DNA from: Clostridiales bacterium
Lineage (GTDB): Bacteria; Bacillota; Clostridia; Lutisporales; Lutisporaceae
Assembly (NCBI GenBank): GCA_012522255.1
Contig: JAAYKT010000325.1
Coordinates: 1 to 10,434 of the forward strand
Direction of reading: 5' to 3'
DNA: 10,434 nucleotides
In this document: piece by piece, positions 1 to 6,457 of the stretch
Layout: each line of letters starts with the position of its first letter
Numbering within the stretch: position 1 is the first letter of the stretch
Notes under the pieces: model-generated
The model's database searches: none
The model's input: the letters and a program-made list of their open reading frames with translations, nothing else
Told to the model about the DNA's origin: nothing
Made by a program: the position numbers and the translations under genes

Positions 1-19
1 GAATTATCTTTTATTTAGC

Positions 20-67
20 ACTGTTTAGTTTTCAAAGTCCATTTCTTCCCGTCGGTCACAGCCGACG
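20..67 (-). promoter_or_regulatory. Probable rRNA operon leader with hairpin and boxA-like element
   Basis: Downstream of the minus-strand promoter the transcript begins near 67 with a 6-bp hairpin (50-55 pairing with 62-67, loop 56-61). It then reads CTTTGAAAACTAAACAGTG (about 20-38). Sequences of the form CTTTGAAAACTRAACA are a familiar feature of rRNA leaders and spacers in Bacillus and clostridia, where they are linked to antitermination and processing. I infer that a 16S rRNA gene starts to the left of the window. A 16S-23S spacer is less likely because a full promoter sits directly upstream. Confidence 0.55.
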
Positions 68-73
68 TTCTTT

Positions 74-102
74 ATTCTATTACATTATTTTTGTCTTGTC
101 AA
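74..102 (-). promoter_or_regulatory. Strong sigma-A-type promoter, probably rRNA operon P2
   Basis: Read on the minus strand this is TTGACA (97-102), a 17-base spacer and TAGAAT (74-79). The -35 box is perfect and the -10 box matches 5 of 6. Just upstream (about 103-140) the minus strand carries runs of A, like the UP elements of strong rRNA promoters. It fires leftward into a leader (20-67) of the kind seen ahead of rRNA genes. That this is an rRNA promoter is an inference from promoter strength, the tandem arrangement and the leader; the RNA gene itself lies outside the window. Confidence 0.75.
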
Positions 103-151
103 CATCATTTTTAATCTTTTTTTAAAAATGTTTTTTTAGAGTGTATTTAAG

Positions 152-180
152 ATATTAGCATAAATACGGCATTATGTAAA
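152..180 (-). promoter_or_regulatory. Second, upstream tandem promoter, probably rRNA operon P1
   Basis: On the minus strand TTTACA (175-180), a 17-base spacer and TAATAT (152-157) form a weaker sigma-A-like promoter about 78 bases upstream of the strong one and in the same direction. Tandem promoters with roughly this spacing are common for Firmicutes rRNA operons. Taken alone the match (5/6 and 4/6) in AT-rich DNA could be chance. Confidence 0.4.
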
Positions 181-295
181 GATAGTTTTCGTAATATTTT
201 GATTTCCATACATTCTATCAATAAGTAACGATATATAATTTTTGCCTTCTATCATAAAATATGCGAATATCACACTTTGCTTTATAGCCATTGTA

Positions 296-325
296 TTGTA
301 ACATATTAGTTTAATCGTTTATAAT
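296..325 (+). promoter_or_regulatory. Candidate promoter for the metallophosphoesterase gene
   Basis: TTGTAA (296-301), an 18-base spacer and a perfect TATAAT (320-325) lie 35 bases ahead of the start at 361. It is divergent from the rRNA promoters. The rest of 181-295 is AT-rich, and I see no further gene or structured element in it. Confidence 0.45.
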
Positions 326-360
326 ATTAACAAACCTATTAATTGTTTTGGAGAACATAA

Positions 361-978
361 ATGAATAAATTTTTAATGATGTACTATAATTTATTAGGTG
401 CCGTATATATACCGAAAGTATTAAAAAATAATCCCGAAAAAAAACTGCTTCATGTTTCCGATACGCCAATGTGTTTTTTTGCTCCTTTAAAAAAAGTAAT
501 AAAAACGATTTCTCCTCAAATAATCATACATACCGGTGATTTAGTGGACGATGTTAAATTGGAAATCTATAAAAATTCGATTTCAAAGTACGAATATCAT
601 GTAAAGAATATAATTTCAATTCTTGAATCATCAGATGCCCAATATATATATATATGCATAGGAAACCATGATAATGCCGAAATAATAAAAAAATATTGTA
701 AAAAAAGTATCATAATTGAGAAGATGAGGGAAATAGACATTTTCGATGCAAAAGCCTCAGTCAGCCATTTTCCTTATGAAATAATAAAAAGACCTTCGAC
801 ATATAACTTTTTTGGCCATGATATAACATTGAAAAGCGATATTGTAAATAACAAAATCTATCTTAATGGTATAAACAGCATTAATATTGTAACGAAAGAT
901 ACAAAAAAAATTTTTTACTTGCCTTATCCTTTTATTGTTGATGAATCCAGACTGCTTAAACGAAAAATCGGACTTTAG
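361..978 (+). CDS. Calcineurin-like metallophosphoesterase with non-canonical metal-site motifs
   Basis: A 205-residue soluble protein with the order of motifs of the calcineurin-like phosphoesterase fold: HVSD (31-34), HTGDLVDD (57-64), GNHD (101-104), a single histidine in SHFP (H136) and FGHD (151-154). Family members use two metal ions to hydrolyse phosphomono- or diesters. Two usual ligands look different: the first motif is D-T-P instead of D-x-H, and the last is G-H-D-I instead of G-H-x-H. It may therefore bind one metal, use other ligands, or belong to a distinct subfamily. The start is supported by GGAG at 350-353, seven bases upstream. The first 28 residues precede the fold and show no clear signal peptide. 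The gene is very AT-rich. It diverges from the presumed rRNA operon, and the next gene on the same strand may be co-transcribed. The substrate cannot be predicted. Confidence 0.75.
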   Translation: MNKFLMMYYNLLGAVYIPKVLKNNPEKKLLHVSDTPMCFFAPLKKVIKTISPQIIIHTGDLVDDVKLEIYKNSISKYEYHVKNIISILESSDAQYIYICIGNHDNAEIIKKYCKKSIIIEKMREIDIFDAKASVSHFPYEIIKRPSTYNFFGHDITLKSDIVNNKIYLNGINSINIVTKDTKKIFYLPYPFIVDESRLLKRKIGL

Positions 979-1046
979 AAAACGGAAAGCGGAAAGTGGA
1001 AAGTAGTGCCGAAGACCAGAGTCAGGAAACAGGAGGCCGAAGCCTT
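979..1046 (+). repeat. Heptad repeat element, copy A
   Basis: Directly after the stop codon of the metallophosphoesterase come four tandem 7-base units: AAAACGG, AAAGCGG, AAAGTGG, AAAGTAG (979-1006). A second type follows: GACCAGA, GTCAGGA, AACAGGA, GGCCGAA (about 1014-1041). The run GACCAGAGTCAGGA also occurs in copy B (2339-2352). The purine-rich strand is the mRNA-sense strand. A GTG at 1006, inside the element, opens a frame into the next gene but is not its start. Confidence 0.75.
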
Positions 1047-1089
1047 TCTACTAACACCTAACATCTATAAATATATAAGGGGGATTATT

Positions 1090-2094
1090 ATGATTTCGTT
1101 AGTACGGAAAAGCACAAAATACCTGATTATTGAAACCAACGATTTGAAAGAGATGGACAGCTACCTACAGCAAAGCTTTGATGCTTTTAAATCCAATGTA
1201 CATACTGTATCTGCTCAGTCCAACGAAGATTACACAGTACTTTATCTTACAGATGACATAAAAAAGCCTTCAATTATAAGCGTTAAATCCTGTGTATACT
1301 TAATTTCATTGGACCTGGACTCAATTTTATGCAGAATAATAAATGAGAAGACATATAATCTCATCAAGACTGTTAAAATTGCACCACGTTTTATTATTTT
1401 TCGAACCTTTGGCGATATTGACAAGATTATATATTCCATACTAAAAGATTACGATGGCAAAGTAAGTGACATGATTGAAACAGCATATAATTTGGATTTG
1501 GATTGCAGCCTTATTGGATTCACCGATAAACCATTGAATAGAAATCTTGGGTTAGAAGATTTTTATGACAAATGCTTGCAAATAGACTATAATACAAAAA
1601 GCTTGTATCGAAACCTTAAAATGAATGCCTTAAGGTATCTTAATGAGGGGCTAGTAAATAAAAACTGGTATGAAATGGAGATAAGAATATATGATATATA
1701 TAATGCTTATCCATTTCATTATAGAAGGCTTATGCATATTATAGAGCATTTAGAGTTGGGAATAGTTCTCGGCGAATCATGGACAAAAGACTATCCCTTT
1801 GTTTTAATGCCGGTGGGTGTTTATAGCTTAAAATTCTTTACATTTTTTAAACCTGAATATATTAAAAGCATAATGATGGGCCTGGAGCATACTAATGACG
1901 GAATACGTCTTTGCGACTTGGATGTATATTATAGTAGAAAAAAGTTATCTTGGAGAGAGTTCGCAAAAGACAAAAGTGCGACAAAAGAAGGCGTGAGACA
2001 GGGCTTTAGAAAAAAGCTTATTGATATGTTAAGTCCTGAATCCGCAAGGTATATATTGGAGATTGAGAATGAAACGATAAAGAGCAGAAAATAG
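1090..2094 (+). CDS. Protein of unknown function, 334 residues
   Basis: I do not recognise this protein. An ATG at 1090 preceded by AAGGGGG (1077-1083, six-base spacing) is the likely start. The frame is open further up to a GTG at 1006, but those 28 codons lie in repeat DNA with no ribosome binding site. There is no signal peptide or membrane segment. The N-terminal half alternates hydrophobic strands with charged stretches, suggesting an alpha/beta fold. The middle is rich in aromatic and basic residues. The C-terminal 50 residues, containing SWREFAKDKSATKEGVRQGF, are strongly basic and look helical, so nucleic-acid contact is conceivable but unproven. It lies 111 bases behind the metallophosphoesterase on the same strand, with no obvious terminator between, so co-transcription is possible. 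Repeat copy B follows its stop codon within five bases. The coding frame is long and clean, so it is probably a real gene. Confidence 0.75.
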   Translation: MISLVRKSTKYLIIETNDLKEMDSYLQQSFDAFKSNVHTVSAQSNEDYTVLYLTDDIKKPSIISVKSCVYLISLDLDSILCRIINEKTYNLIKTVKIAPRFIIFRTFGDIDKIIYSILKDYDGKVSDMIETAYNLDLDCSLIGFTDKPLNRNLGLEDFYDKCLQIDYNTKSLYRNLKMNALRYLNEGLVNKNWYEMEIRIYDIYNAYPFHYRRLMHIIEHLELGIVLGESWTKDYPFVLMPVGVYSLKFFTFFKPEYIKSIMMGLEHTNDGIRLCDLDVYYSRKKLSWREFAKDKSATKEGVRQGFRKKLIDMLSPESARYILEIENETIKSRK

Positions 2095-2098
2095 ACTT

Positions 2099-2367
2099 AA
2101 AGTAGAAAGCTGAAAAGTGGATAGGAACTTGATTTACAAAGTCACAATCCTAATGCCAGAATCCAGAGGCAAGGGGCGAGAGGCAAGAGGCAAGAAACAG
2201 ATACAAAGATTCTTCACTGCGTTCACAATGACATGCTCTGAGACAGGGCTGCCTATTGTGATATTGTCACTATGGCTTGCCGAAGGATCCTAACCCCAGA
2301 GGACTGACCTTAATATAGAAGGGAAACCGGAGACAGGAGACCAGAGTCAGGAGACCGGAGACCGGAA
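2099..2367 (+). repeat. Composite heptad repeat element, copy B, with palindromic core
   Basis: Four bases after the stop at 2094 the element starts with AAAGTAG, AAAGCTG, AAAAGTGG (2099-2120). Next come five 7-base units of the AGAGGCA type (2165-2199), then an imperfect palindrome (2206-2291), then six units of the ACCGGAG type (2326-2367). Left and right arms of the palindrome share the AAGATTCTTC / AGGATCCTTC ends in inverted orientation. It fills almost the whole 300-base gap between the convergent genes. I see no coding potential in it. Confidence 0.8.
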
Positions 2368-2377
2368 CAGCCAATAT

Positions 2378-2402
2378 AAAAAGCGGCCATAGGCCGCCTT
2401 TT
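2378..2402. terminator. Bidirectional intrinsic terminator
   Basis: The stem GCGGCC (2383-2388) pairs with GGCCGC (2392-2397) around a 3-base loop. A-run 2378-2382 gives U5 on the minus transcript and TTTT (2399-2402) serves the plus transcript. It sits next to the stop codon of the minus-strand permease and downstream of the two plus-strand genes, so it can close both convergent transcripts. Confidence 0.85.
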
Positions 2403-3696
2403 ATATTATAAATCTCAAAATAAAAATCAGTGACAAAATATACATTACAATGGAAACTTCCTTAAACCTTCCTGTAAAGGTCTTTAAAAATGTATAAGAC
2501 AACATTCCGAATACAATACCTTCTGAAATGCTATAGGCTATAGGCATCATAATGATAGTCAAAAAGGCAGGTATAGCCTCGGTAAAGTCTCCTAACTTTA
2601 TTTTCATTATAGGTTCCATCATAAATAAACCTACTAATATTAAAGCAGGTGCTGTTGCAGCACTGGGAATTATTAAAAATATCGGTGAGAATAAAAGTGC
2701 AAAAAAGAAGAGGATACCGGTTGTTAGCGATGTTAATCCTGTCCTTCCGCCCTCAGCAACACCGGATGCACTTTCAACATAAGTTGTAACTGTACTTGTT
2801 CCAAATACAGCCCCTATAGTTGTTCCTATGGCATCAACAAGCAGCACACGACTGGCTTTTGGCAGTTTTCCTTCTTTATCAAGCATATTCGCTTTTGACG
2901 CAACGCCTATAACTGTTCCTACCGTATCAAATACATCAACAAATAAAAAAGTAAAAATAATTATCAAAAAGTTTACACTAAATATTTCAGACCAATCCAC
3001 CGAAAATGCAGCTAAAAACGTCGGAGACATAGGTGAAATATTAATAATACCTTCCGGAAGCTTTGTAACACCCAAGAAAAATCCCACTATTGTCGAAATC
3101 AAAATACCAATGAACAGAGCACCTTTAACATTTTTATATAGCAATATGCCTGTTACTATAAGCCCTGTCACTGCTAAAATTGCATTAGGATTTTTCATAT
3201 CTCCCAATTGCAAAATAGCGCCGCCTGCCTCCACAATGCCTGCATTTACAAAGCCGATAAAGGCAATAAATAGTCCTATACCTACACTGACCGCATATTT
3301 AAGATTAGCAGGAATAGAATCAATAATTGCTTCTCTAACCTTTAAAAAAGACATTATTATAAATATGATACCCTCAACAAATACAGCCGCTAAAGCTAAT
3401 TTCCAGCTATAACCCATGCCTAAAACAACGCCGAAAGCAAAAAAAGAATTCAAACCCATTCCGGGTGCAAGGGCAAACGGGTAATTGGCGTAAAAGGCCA
3501 TCAGGATTGTTGTAATCCCTGCTGATAGACATGTTGCAGTCAACACAGAACCAAAATCCATTCCTGTTTCAGATAAAATTATGGGGTTTACTATAATTAT
3601 GTAGGCCATGGTCATAAAAGTGGTAATACCTGCGATTACTTCTGTTCTGACTGTTGTATTATGTTCCTTAAGTCTGAACATATTTTCCAAGTTCAT
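2401..3696 (-). CDS. NCS2-family purine permease, AzgA/PbuG type (hypoxanthine/guanine uptake)
   Basis: A 431-residue polytopic membrane protein of the AzgA-like branch of the NCS2 nucleobase transporters, which import hypoxanthine, guanine or adenine with protons. Signatures include the first membrane segment TTFMTMAYIIIVNP (25-38), PFALAPGMGLNSFF (73-86), FVDVFDTVGT in the middle, and GTSTVTTYVESASG followed by EGGRTGLTS. Length is normal for the family and the hydrophobic segments fit 12-14 helices. The start is supported by GGAGGG (3703-3708) with a six-base spacer. It appears to be a single-gene unit with its own promoter (3863-3891) and terminator (2378-2402). Exact purine specificity cannot be read from sequence: B. 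subtilis PbuG and PbuO and E. coli AdeP/GhxP-type proteins all share these motifs. Confidence 0.9.
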   Translation of the reverse strand: MNLENMFRLKEHNTTVRTEVIAGITTFMTMAYIIIVNPIILSETGMDFGSVLTATCLSAGITTILMAFYANYPFALAPGMGLNSFFAFGVVLGMGYSWKLALAAVFVEGIIFIIMSFLKVREAIIDSIPANLKYAVSVGIGLFIAFIGFVNAGIVEAGGAILQLGDMKNPNAILAVTGLIVTGILLYKNVKGALFIGILISTIVGFFLGVTKLPEGIINISPMSPTFLAAFSVDWSEIFSVNFLIIIFTFLFVDVFDTVGTVIGVASKANMLDKEGKLPKASRVLLVDAIGTTIGAVFGTSTVTTYVESASGVAEGGRTGLTSLTTGILFFFALLFSPIFLIIPSAATAPALILVGLFMMEPIMKIKLGDFTEAIPAFLTIIMMPIAYSISEGIVFGMLSYTFLKTFTGRFKEVSIVMYILSLIFILRFII

Positions 3697-3862
3697 AAGA
3701 ATCCCTCCATTTCTTTTGCTATTAAAGTTTTATAAATATTTCTTCGATATAACCAAGACAATAAGAGCCTTTTTCACCTCCAATAGCCCATTAACAAATA
3801 AATGTATGTATTTTGCTTAGTATAAAAGAAAATAAAACATCAAAAAAATAATACCCTTTCTT

Positions 3863-3891
3863 TTTATACTATTAATCATAACAAAAATCAA
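3863..3891 (-). promoter_or_regulatory. Candidate promoter of the purine permease gene
   Basis: On the minus strand TTGATT (3886-3891), a 17-base spacer and TATAAA (3863-3868) form a fair sigma-A promoter. It would give a 5' leader of about 160 bases. Within that leader I looked for the conserved core of the purine riboswitch and did not find it. The leader also has a second GGAGGTG (about 3774-3780), which is not followed by a convincing reading frame. Confidence 0.5.
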
Positions 3892-4075
3892 CAGCTTTCC
3901 CATTAACAAAACAAATTTCGCGTTTATTATGTTACCGTACACATCCGGTCTATCCAAAAAAGCAGATACTTTTATTTAATATGATTGCCGAGTTACAAAA
4001 GCTATTTGAGTATTATTGGTGCTTATCCCAAACAACAACTTCAGCCTAAATTTAGTATTCACATTTTAAAGCATT
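3892..4075. other. Intergenic stretch with no recognised gene
   Basis: Between the lysS terminator and the permease promoter lie about 185 bases of AT-rich DNA without a convincing reading frame, RNA gene or repeat. Short frames here lack ribosome binding sites and family resemblance. The whole gap between lysS and the permease (3697-4131) holds only the terminator, this stretch, and the permease promoter and leader. Confidence 0.5.
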
Positions 4076-4076
4076 T

Positions 4077-4107
4077 AAAAACCCGTTACTATACAAGTAA
4101 CGGGTTT
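4077..4107 (-). terminator. Intrinsic terminator of the greA-lysS unit
   Basis: A 12-bp perfect stem (4079-4090 with 4096-4107, five-base loop) lies about 25 bases after the lysS stop codon. The A-run 4077-4081 becomes U5 on the minus-strand transcript. This is a canonical Rho-independent terminator closing the lysS transcript. Confidence 0.9.
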
Positions 4108-4131
4108 AACTGTTATAGGCTTTTACGTATT

Positions 4132-5622
4132 TTATTCCAAGGGCCTCATCGTTGGGAACAAGATAATGTCTCTGATTGAATAAGAATCTGTCAAAAACAT
4201 TATTATTCGATCTATTCCAATCCCCATACCGCCGGTCGGAGGCATCCCCACCTCAAGGGAATTTACAAAATCTTCATCCATTGCATAGGCCTCATCGTCA
4301 CCATATTCTTTATCTTGCATCTGCTGCAAAAATCTCTCTTTTTGTATTATGGGGTCATTTAATTCTGAATAAGCATTTGCTACTTCTCTTCCGTATATAA
4401 ATGCCTCAAATCTTTCCGTTATTGTCGGGTCATCTTTTTTGCCTTTAGTCAAAGGAGAAATTTCCACCGGATAGTCAATGATAAAAGTAGGTTGAATTAA
4501 ATGCTCTTCTACATAGGCTTCAAAAGCCGCATTTAAAATGTCACCCCAGGTACAGTACTTAAGATCCTTTTTCAGTTCATCAACAACATCCAGTTTTTTT
4601 GCTATTTCCCTCGCCGCTTCATCACCTTTTATTTCCCTGAAATCAACACCTGAATACATTTTTACGGCATCAATCATAGTCATCTTTTTCCAGGGCGGTG
4701 CCAGATCAATTTCAGTCCCTTGGTAAACTATCTTTGTTGTTCCCAGCACTTCCATTGCGCAATAGGCCACGCATTGTTCACAGTGGTCCATCATATCGTT
4801 ATAATCTGCATAAGCTTGGTATAATTCAATCATTGTAAATTCGGGATTATGTCTTATGCTGATGCCTTCATTCCTAAAATCCTTCCCCATCTCATAAACC
4901 CGTTCAAAACCGCCTACTATAAGTCTTTTTAAGTACAATTCTGTTGCAATCCTTAGGTATAAGTCTATACCTAATGCATTGCTATGTGTTTTAAAAGGCC
5001 TTGCAGCCGCACCACTGGCTATAGATGCAAGTACCGGAGTATCTACTTCCAAAAAATCTCTCTCATCAAAGAATCTTCTAACCGCTTGAATTATTTTTGT
5101 TCTTTTTTCAAAAGTCGCCCTTACTTCAGGATTTACTATCAAGTCAACATATCTTTGCCTATACCTGATATCTACATCTTTTAGCCCATGCCACTTTTCC
5201 GGAAGAGGTTGCAGGGATTTAGTCAAAAGCAGAACCTCATCTGCATGTATGGATATTTCCCCCATTCTTGTCTTAAACACCTTACCTACGACACCAACAA
5301 TATCGCCAATATCATAACTTTTAAAATCATTATAAGCCTCTTCGCCCAGGTCATTGGTTTTTGCATATACCTGAATTCTATCATACCTATCCTGAACATC
5401 AAAAAACGATGCTTTTCCCATGTCTCTCATGGACATTATTCTTCCGGCTACAGATACGGTTTGGCCTTCCATTTCCTCATAATTTTCTTTTATCTTATTT
5501 GAATGGTAAGTCACATCATATTTTACAATGTCAAAGGGATTCTTTCCTGTCTCTTTCAACCGTTTTAGCTTTTCTCTTCTCACCCTCAATATTTCATTTA
5601 AGTTCAATTCGTCATTCGTCAT
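4132..5622 (-). CDS. lysS: Lysyl-tRNA synthetase, class II
   Basis: This enzyme joins lysine to tRNA-Lys using ATP in the cytoplasm. The 496 residues have the standard plan. An N-terminal OB-fold anticodon-binding domain spans about residues 55-140. The class II catalytic core follows, with motif 2 FRNEGISIRHNPEFT (249-263) and motif 3 GMPPTGGMGIGIDR (459-472). The RPF segment at 208-210 and ATELYLKRL (226-234) are also typical. Length is normal for bacterial LysRS. The start is supported by AGGGGG (5631-5636), eight bases upstream. This site overlaps the greA stop codon, and only 12 bases separate the two genes, so translation is probably coupled to greA. The greA-lysS pair is a common clostridial arrangement. 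No lysine riboswitch or T-box was recognised ahead of the operon. Confidence 0.97.
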   Translation of the reverse strand: MTNDELNLNEILRVRREKLKRLKETGKNPFDIVKYDVTYHSNKIKENYEEMEGQTVSVAGRIMSMRDMGKASFFDVQDRYDRIQVYAKTNDLGEEAYNDFKSYDIGDIVGVVGKVFKTRMGEISIHADEVLLLTKSLQPLPEKWHGLKDVDIRYRQRYVDLIVNPEVRATFEKRTKIIQAVRRFFDERDFLEVDTPVLASIASGAAARPFKTHSNALGIDLYLRIATELYLKRLIVGGFERVYEMGKDFRNEGISIRHNPEFTMIELYQAYADYNDMMDHCEQCVAYCAMEVLGTTKIVYQGTEIDLAPPWKKMTMIDAVKMYSGVDFREIKGDEAAREIAKKLDVVDELKKDLKYCTWGDILNAAFEAYVEEHLIQPTFIIDYPVEISPLTKGKKDDPTITERFEAFIYGREVANAYSELNDPIIQKERFLQQMQDKEYGDDEAYAMDEDFVNSLEVGMPPTGGMGIGIDRIIMFLTDSYSIRDIILFPTMRPLE

Positions 5623-5634
5623 CTAAATTTCCCC

Positions 5635-6120
5635 CTATTTATTGATTTGTAAAATCTTATATTTTATTATACCGTCAGGTATGTGAATAATGACTTCTTC
5701 ATTTATAGTCTTACCCAATATGGCTTTCCCTACTGGAGATTCGTTGGATATTTTTAAATTAATCGGGTCTGCTTCTGCAGATCCTACCAATGTATATTCC
5801 ACTTCATCATCATACTCTTCATCTACCACCTTAAGGCGCACCTTTGCGCCAACACTGACTTTTTCTGTATCTATATCTTCATCATCTATTACTTTTGCAC
5901 TTTTTAATATATTTTCAAGTTGGGCTATTCGGCATTCTATAAAAGCTTGCTCATTTTTTGCCTCATCATACTCGGAGTTTTCCGATATATCCCCGAATGC
6001 TAATGCCTGTTTTATCCTTTGCGCAACTTCCGCTCTTTTTTTCGTCCTTAATAGATTTAATTCATCTTCCAATTTTGCCAAACCTGATAGTGTTAATAAG
6101 TTTTCCTTATTAAACGTCAT
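5635..6120 (-). CDS. greA: Transcription elongation factor GreA
   Basis: GreA enters the secondary channel of RNA polymerase and stimulates cleavage of backtracked transcripts. The 161-residue protein has the usual two domains. An N-terminal coiled-coil hairpin (about 8-76) carries the acidic tip GDISENSEYDEA, with D44 and E47 matching the catalytic pair of the family. A C-terminal FKBP-like domain includes SVGAKVRL (89-96) and the SPVGKAILGK segment (about 128-137). The start follows AAAGGGGAG (about 6128-6136) with a seven-base spacer. A perfect consensus promoter (6278-6306) and a leader of about 150 bases with a hairpin precede it. lysS follows after 12 bases and shares its transcript. 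Confidence 0.97.
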   Translation of the reverse strand: MTFNKENLLTLSGLAKLEDELNLLRTKKRAEVAQRIKQALAFGDISENSEYDEAKNEQAFIECRIAQLENILKSAKVIDDEDIDTEKVSVGAKVRLKVVDEEYDDEVEYTLVGSAEADPINLKISNESPVGKAILGKTINEEVIIHIPDGIIKYKILQINK

Positions 6121-6224
6121 ATTTAGTCTCCCCTTTAAAAAATATATATTTTTATTAACGTAGATAATATATGTGATAGATTAATTTTTATGCTTTTAAA
6201 TCACCTTAGTGGCAGTAATATAAT

Positions 6225-6256
6225 AAGCACTGCAAAAGAACCTCCTTTCAGTGCTT
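6225..6256 (-). promoter_or_regulatory. Leader hairpin of greA-lysS with a Shine-Dalgarno sequence in its loop
   Basis: The leader transcript folds AAGCACTG (6249-6256) with CAGTGCTT (6225-6232), a perfect 8-bp stem with a 16-base loop. The loop contains AAAGGAGG (6241-6248), a full ribosome binding site over 100 bases before the greA start. A TTG at 6233-6235, five bases further, opens a nine-codon frame ending with TAA at 6206-6208. No U-run follows, so it is not a simple terminator. The role is unknown: leader peptide, ribosome standby site or chance. Confidence 0.45.
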
Positions 6257-6277
6257 GCGTACTCCAGTTATTTGTTA

Positions 6278-6306
6278 ATTATAAAATAGCACTTTACTAT
6301 TGTCAA
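6278..6306 (-). promoter_or_regulatory. Consensus sigma-A promoter of the greA-lysS unit
   Basis: On the minus strand TTGACA (6301-6306), exactly 17 bases, then TATAAT (6278-6283): both boxes are perfect. It would start transcription near 6271, giving a leader of about 150 bases. It is about 150 bases after the stop of the preceding gene (6458), so greA-lysS can be expressed independently of the upstream cluster. I saw no clear terminator in 6307-6457, so read-through from upstream is possible. Confidence 0.9.
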
Positions 6307-6457
6307 GGACTTATTAAAGTACGTAATTCAGCCCTTTGCACTCTGTGTTACTGTTCACACTTTGGCACATTGATAATTGCAGATTATTGTGTTTCTACCA
6401 TTTAAAGTGTTGCGTAAACATCGATGTACTGGGGTTTATCCTATACTATCAGGCAAG

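Noticed and set aside
181..295. Small RNA or tRNA gene between the divergent promoters
   Set aside because: AT-rich sequence without cloverleaf pairing, GC-rich stems or a terminator.
1006..1089. Upstream GTG start extending the 334-residue protein by 28 codons
   Set aside because: The segment is heptad repeat and intergenic DNA without a ribosome binding site, whereas ATG 1090 has AAGGGGG at ideal spacing.
2165..2367. Possible CRISPR array in the repeat-rich gap
   Set aside because: Units are contiguous 7-mers without unique spacers, and no cas gene is present.
2099..2367. Insertion sequence remnant
   Set aside because: No transposase-like frame. Only short arrays and a palindrome are seen, so a non-autonomous repeat fits better.
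2828..3412. 194-codon plus-strand frame inside the permease gene
   Set aside because: It is antisense to a clear NCS2 permease, has no ribosome binding site and resembles no family.
3700..3780. Short leader peptide beginning at the GTG in GGAGGTGAAAAAG ahead of the permease
   Set aside because: The GTG overlaps its own Shine-Dalgarno, leaving no spacing, and the frame has only about 15 codons.
5690..6163. 157-codon plus-strand frame over greA
   Set aside because: It is a mirror frame of greA: serine-rich, low complexity, no initiation signal.
6121..6270. Lysine riboswitch or T-box controlling greA-lysS
   Set aside because: No T-box sequence or lysine aptamer motifs are visible, and the leader is too short for a lysine riboswitch.
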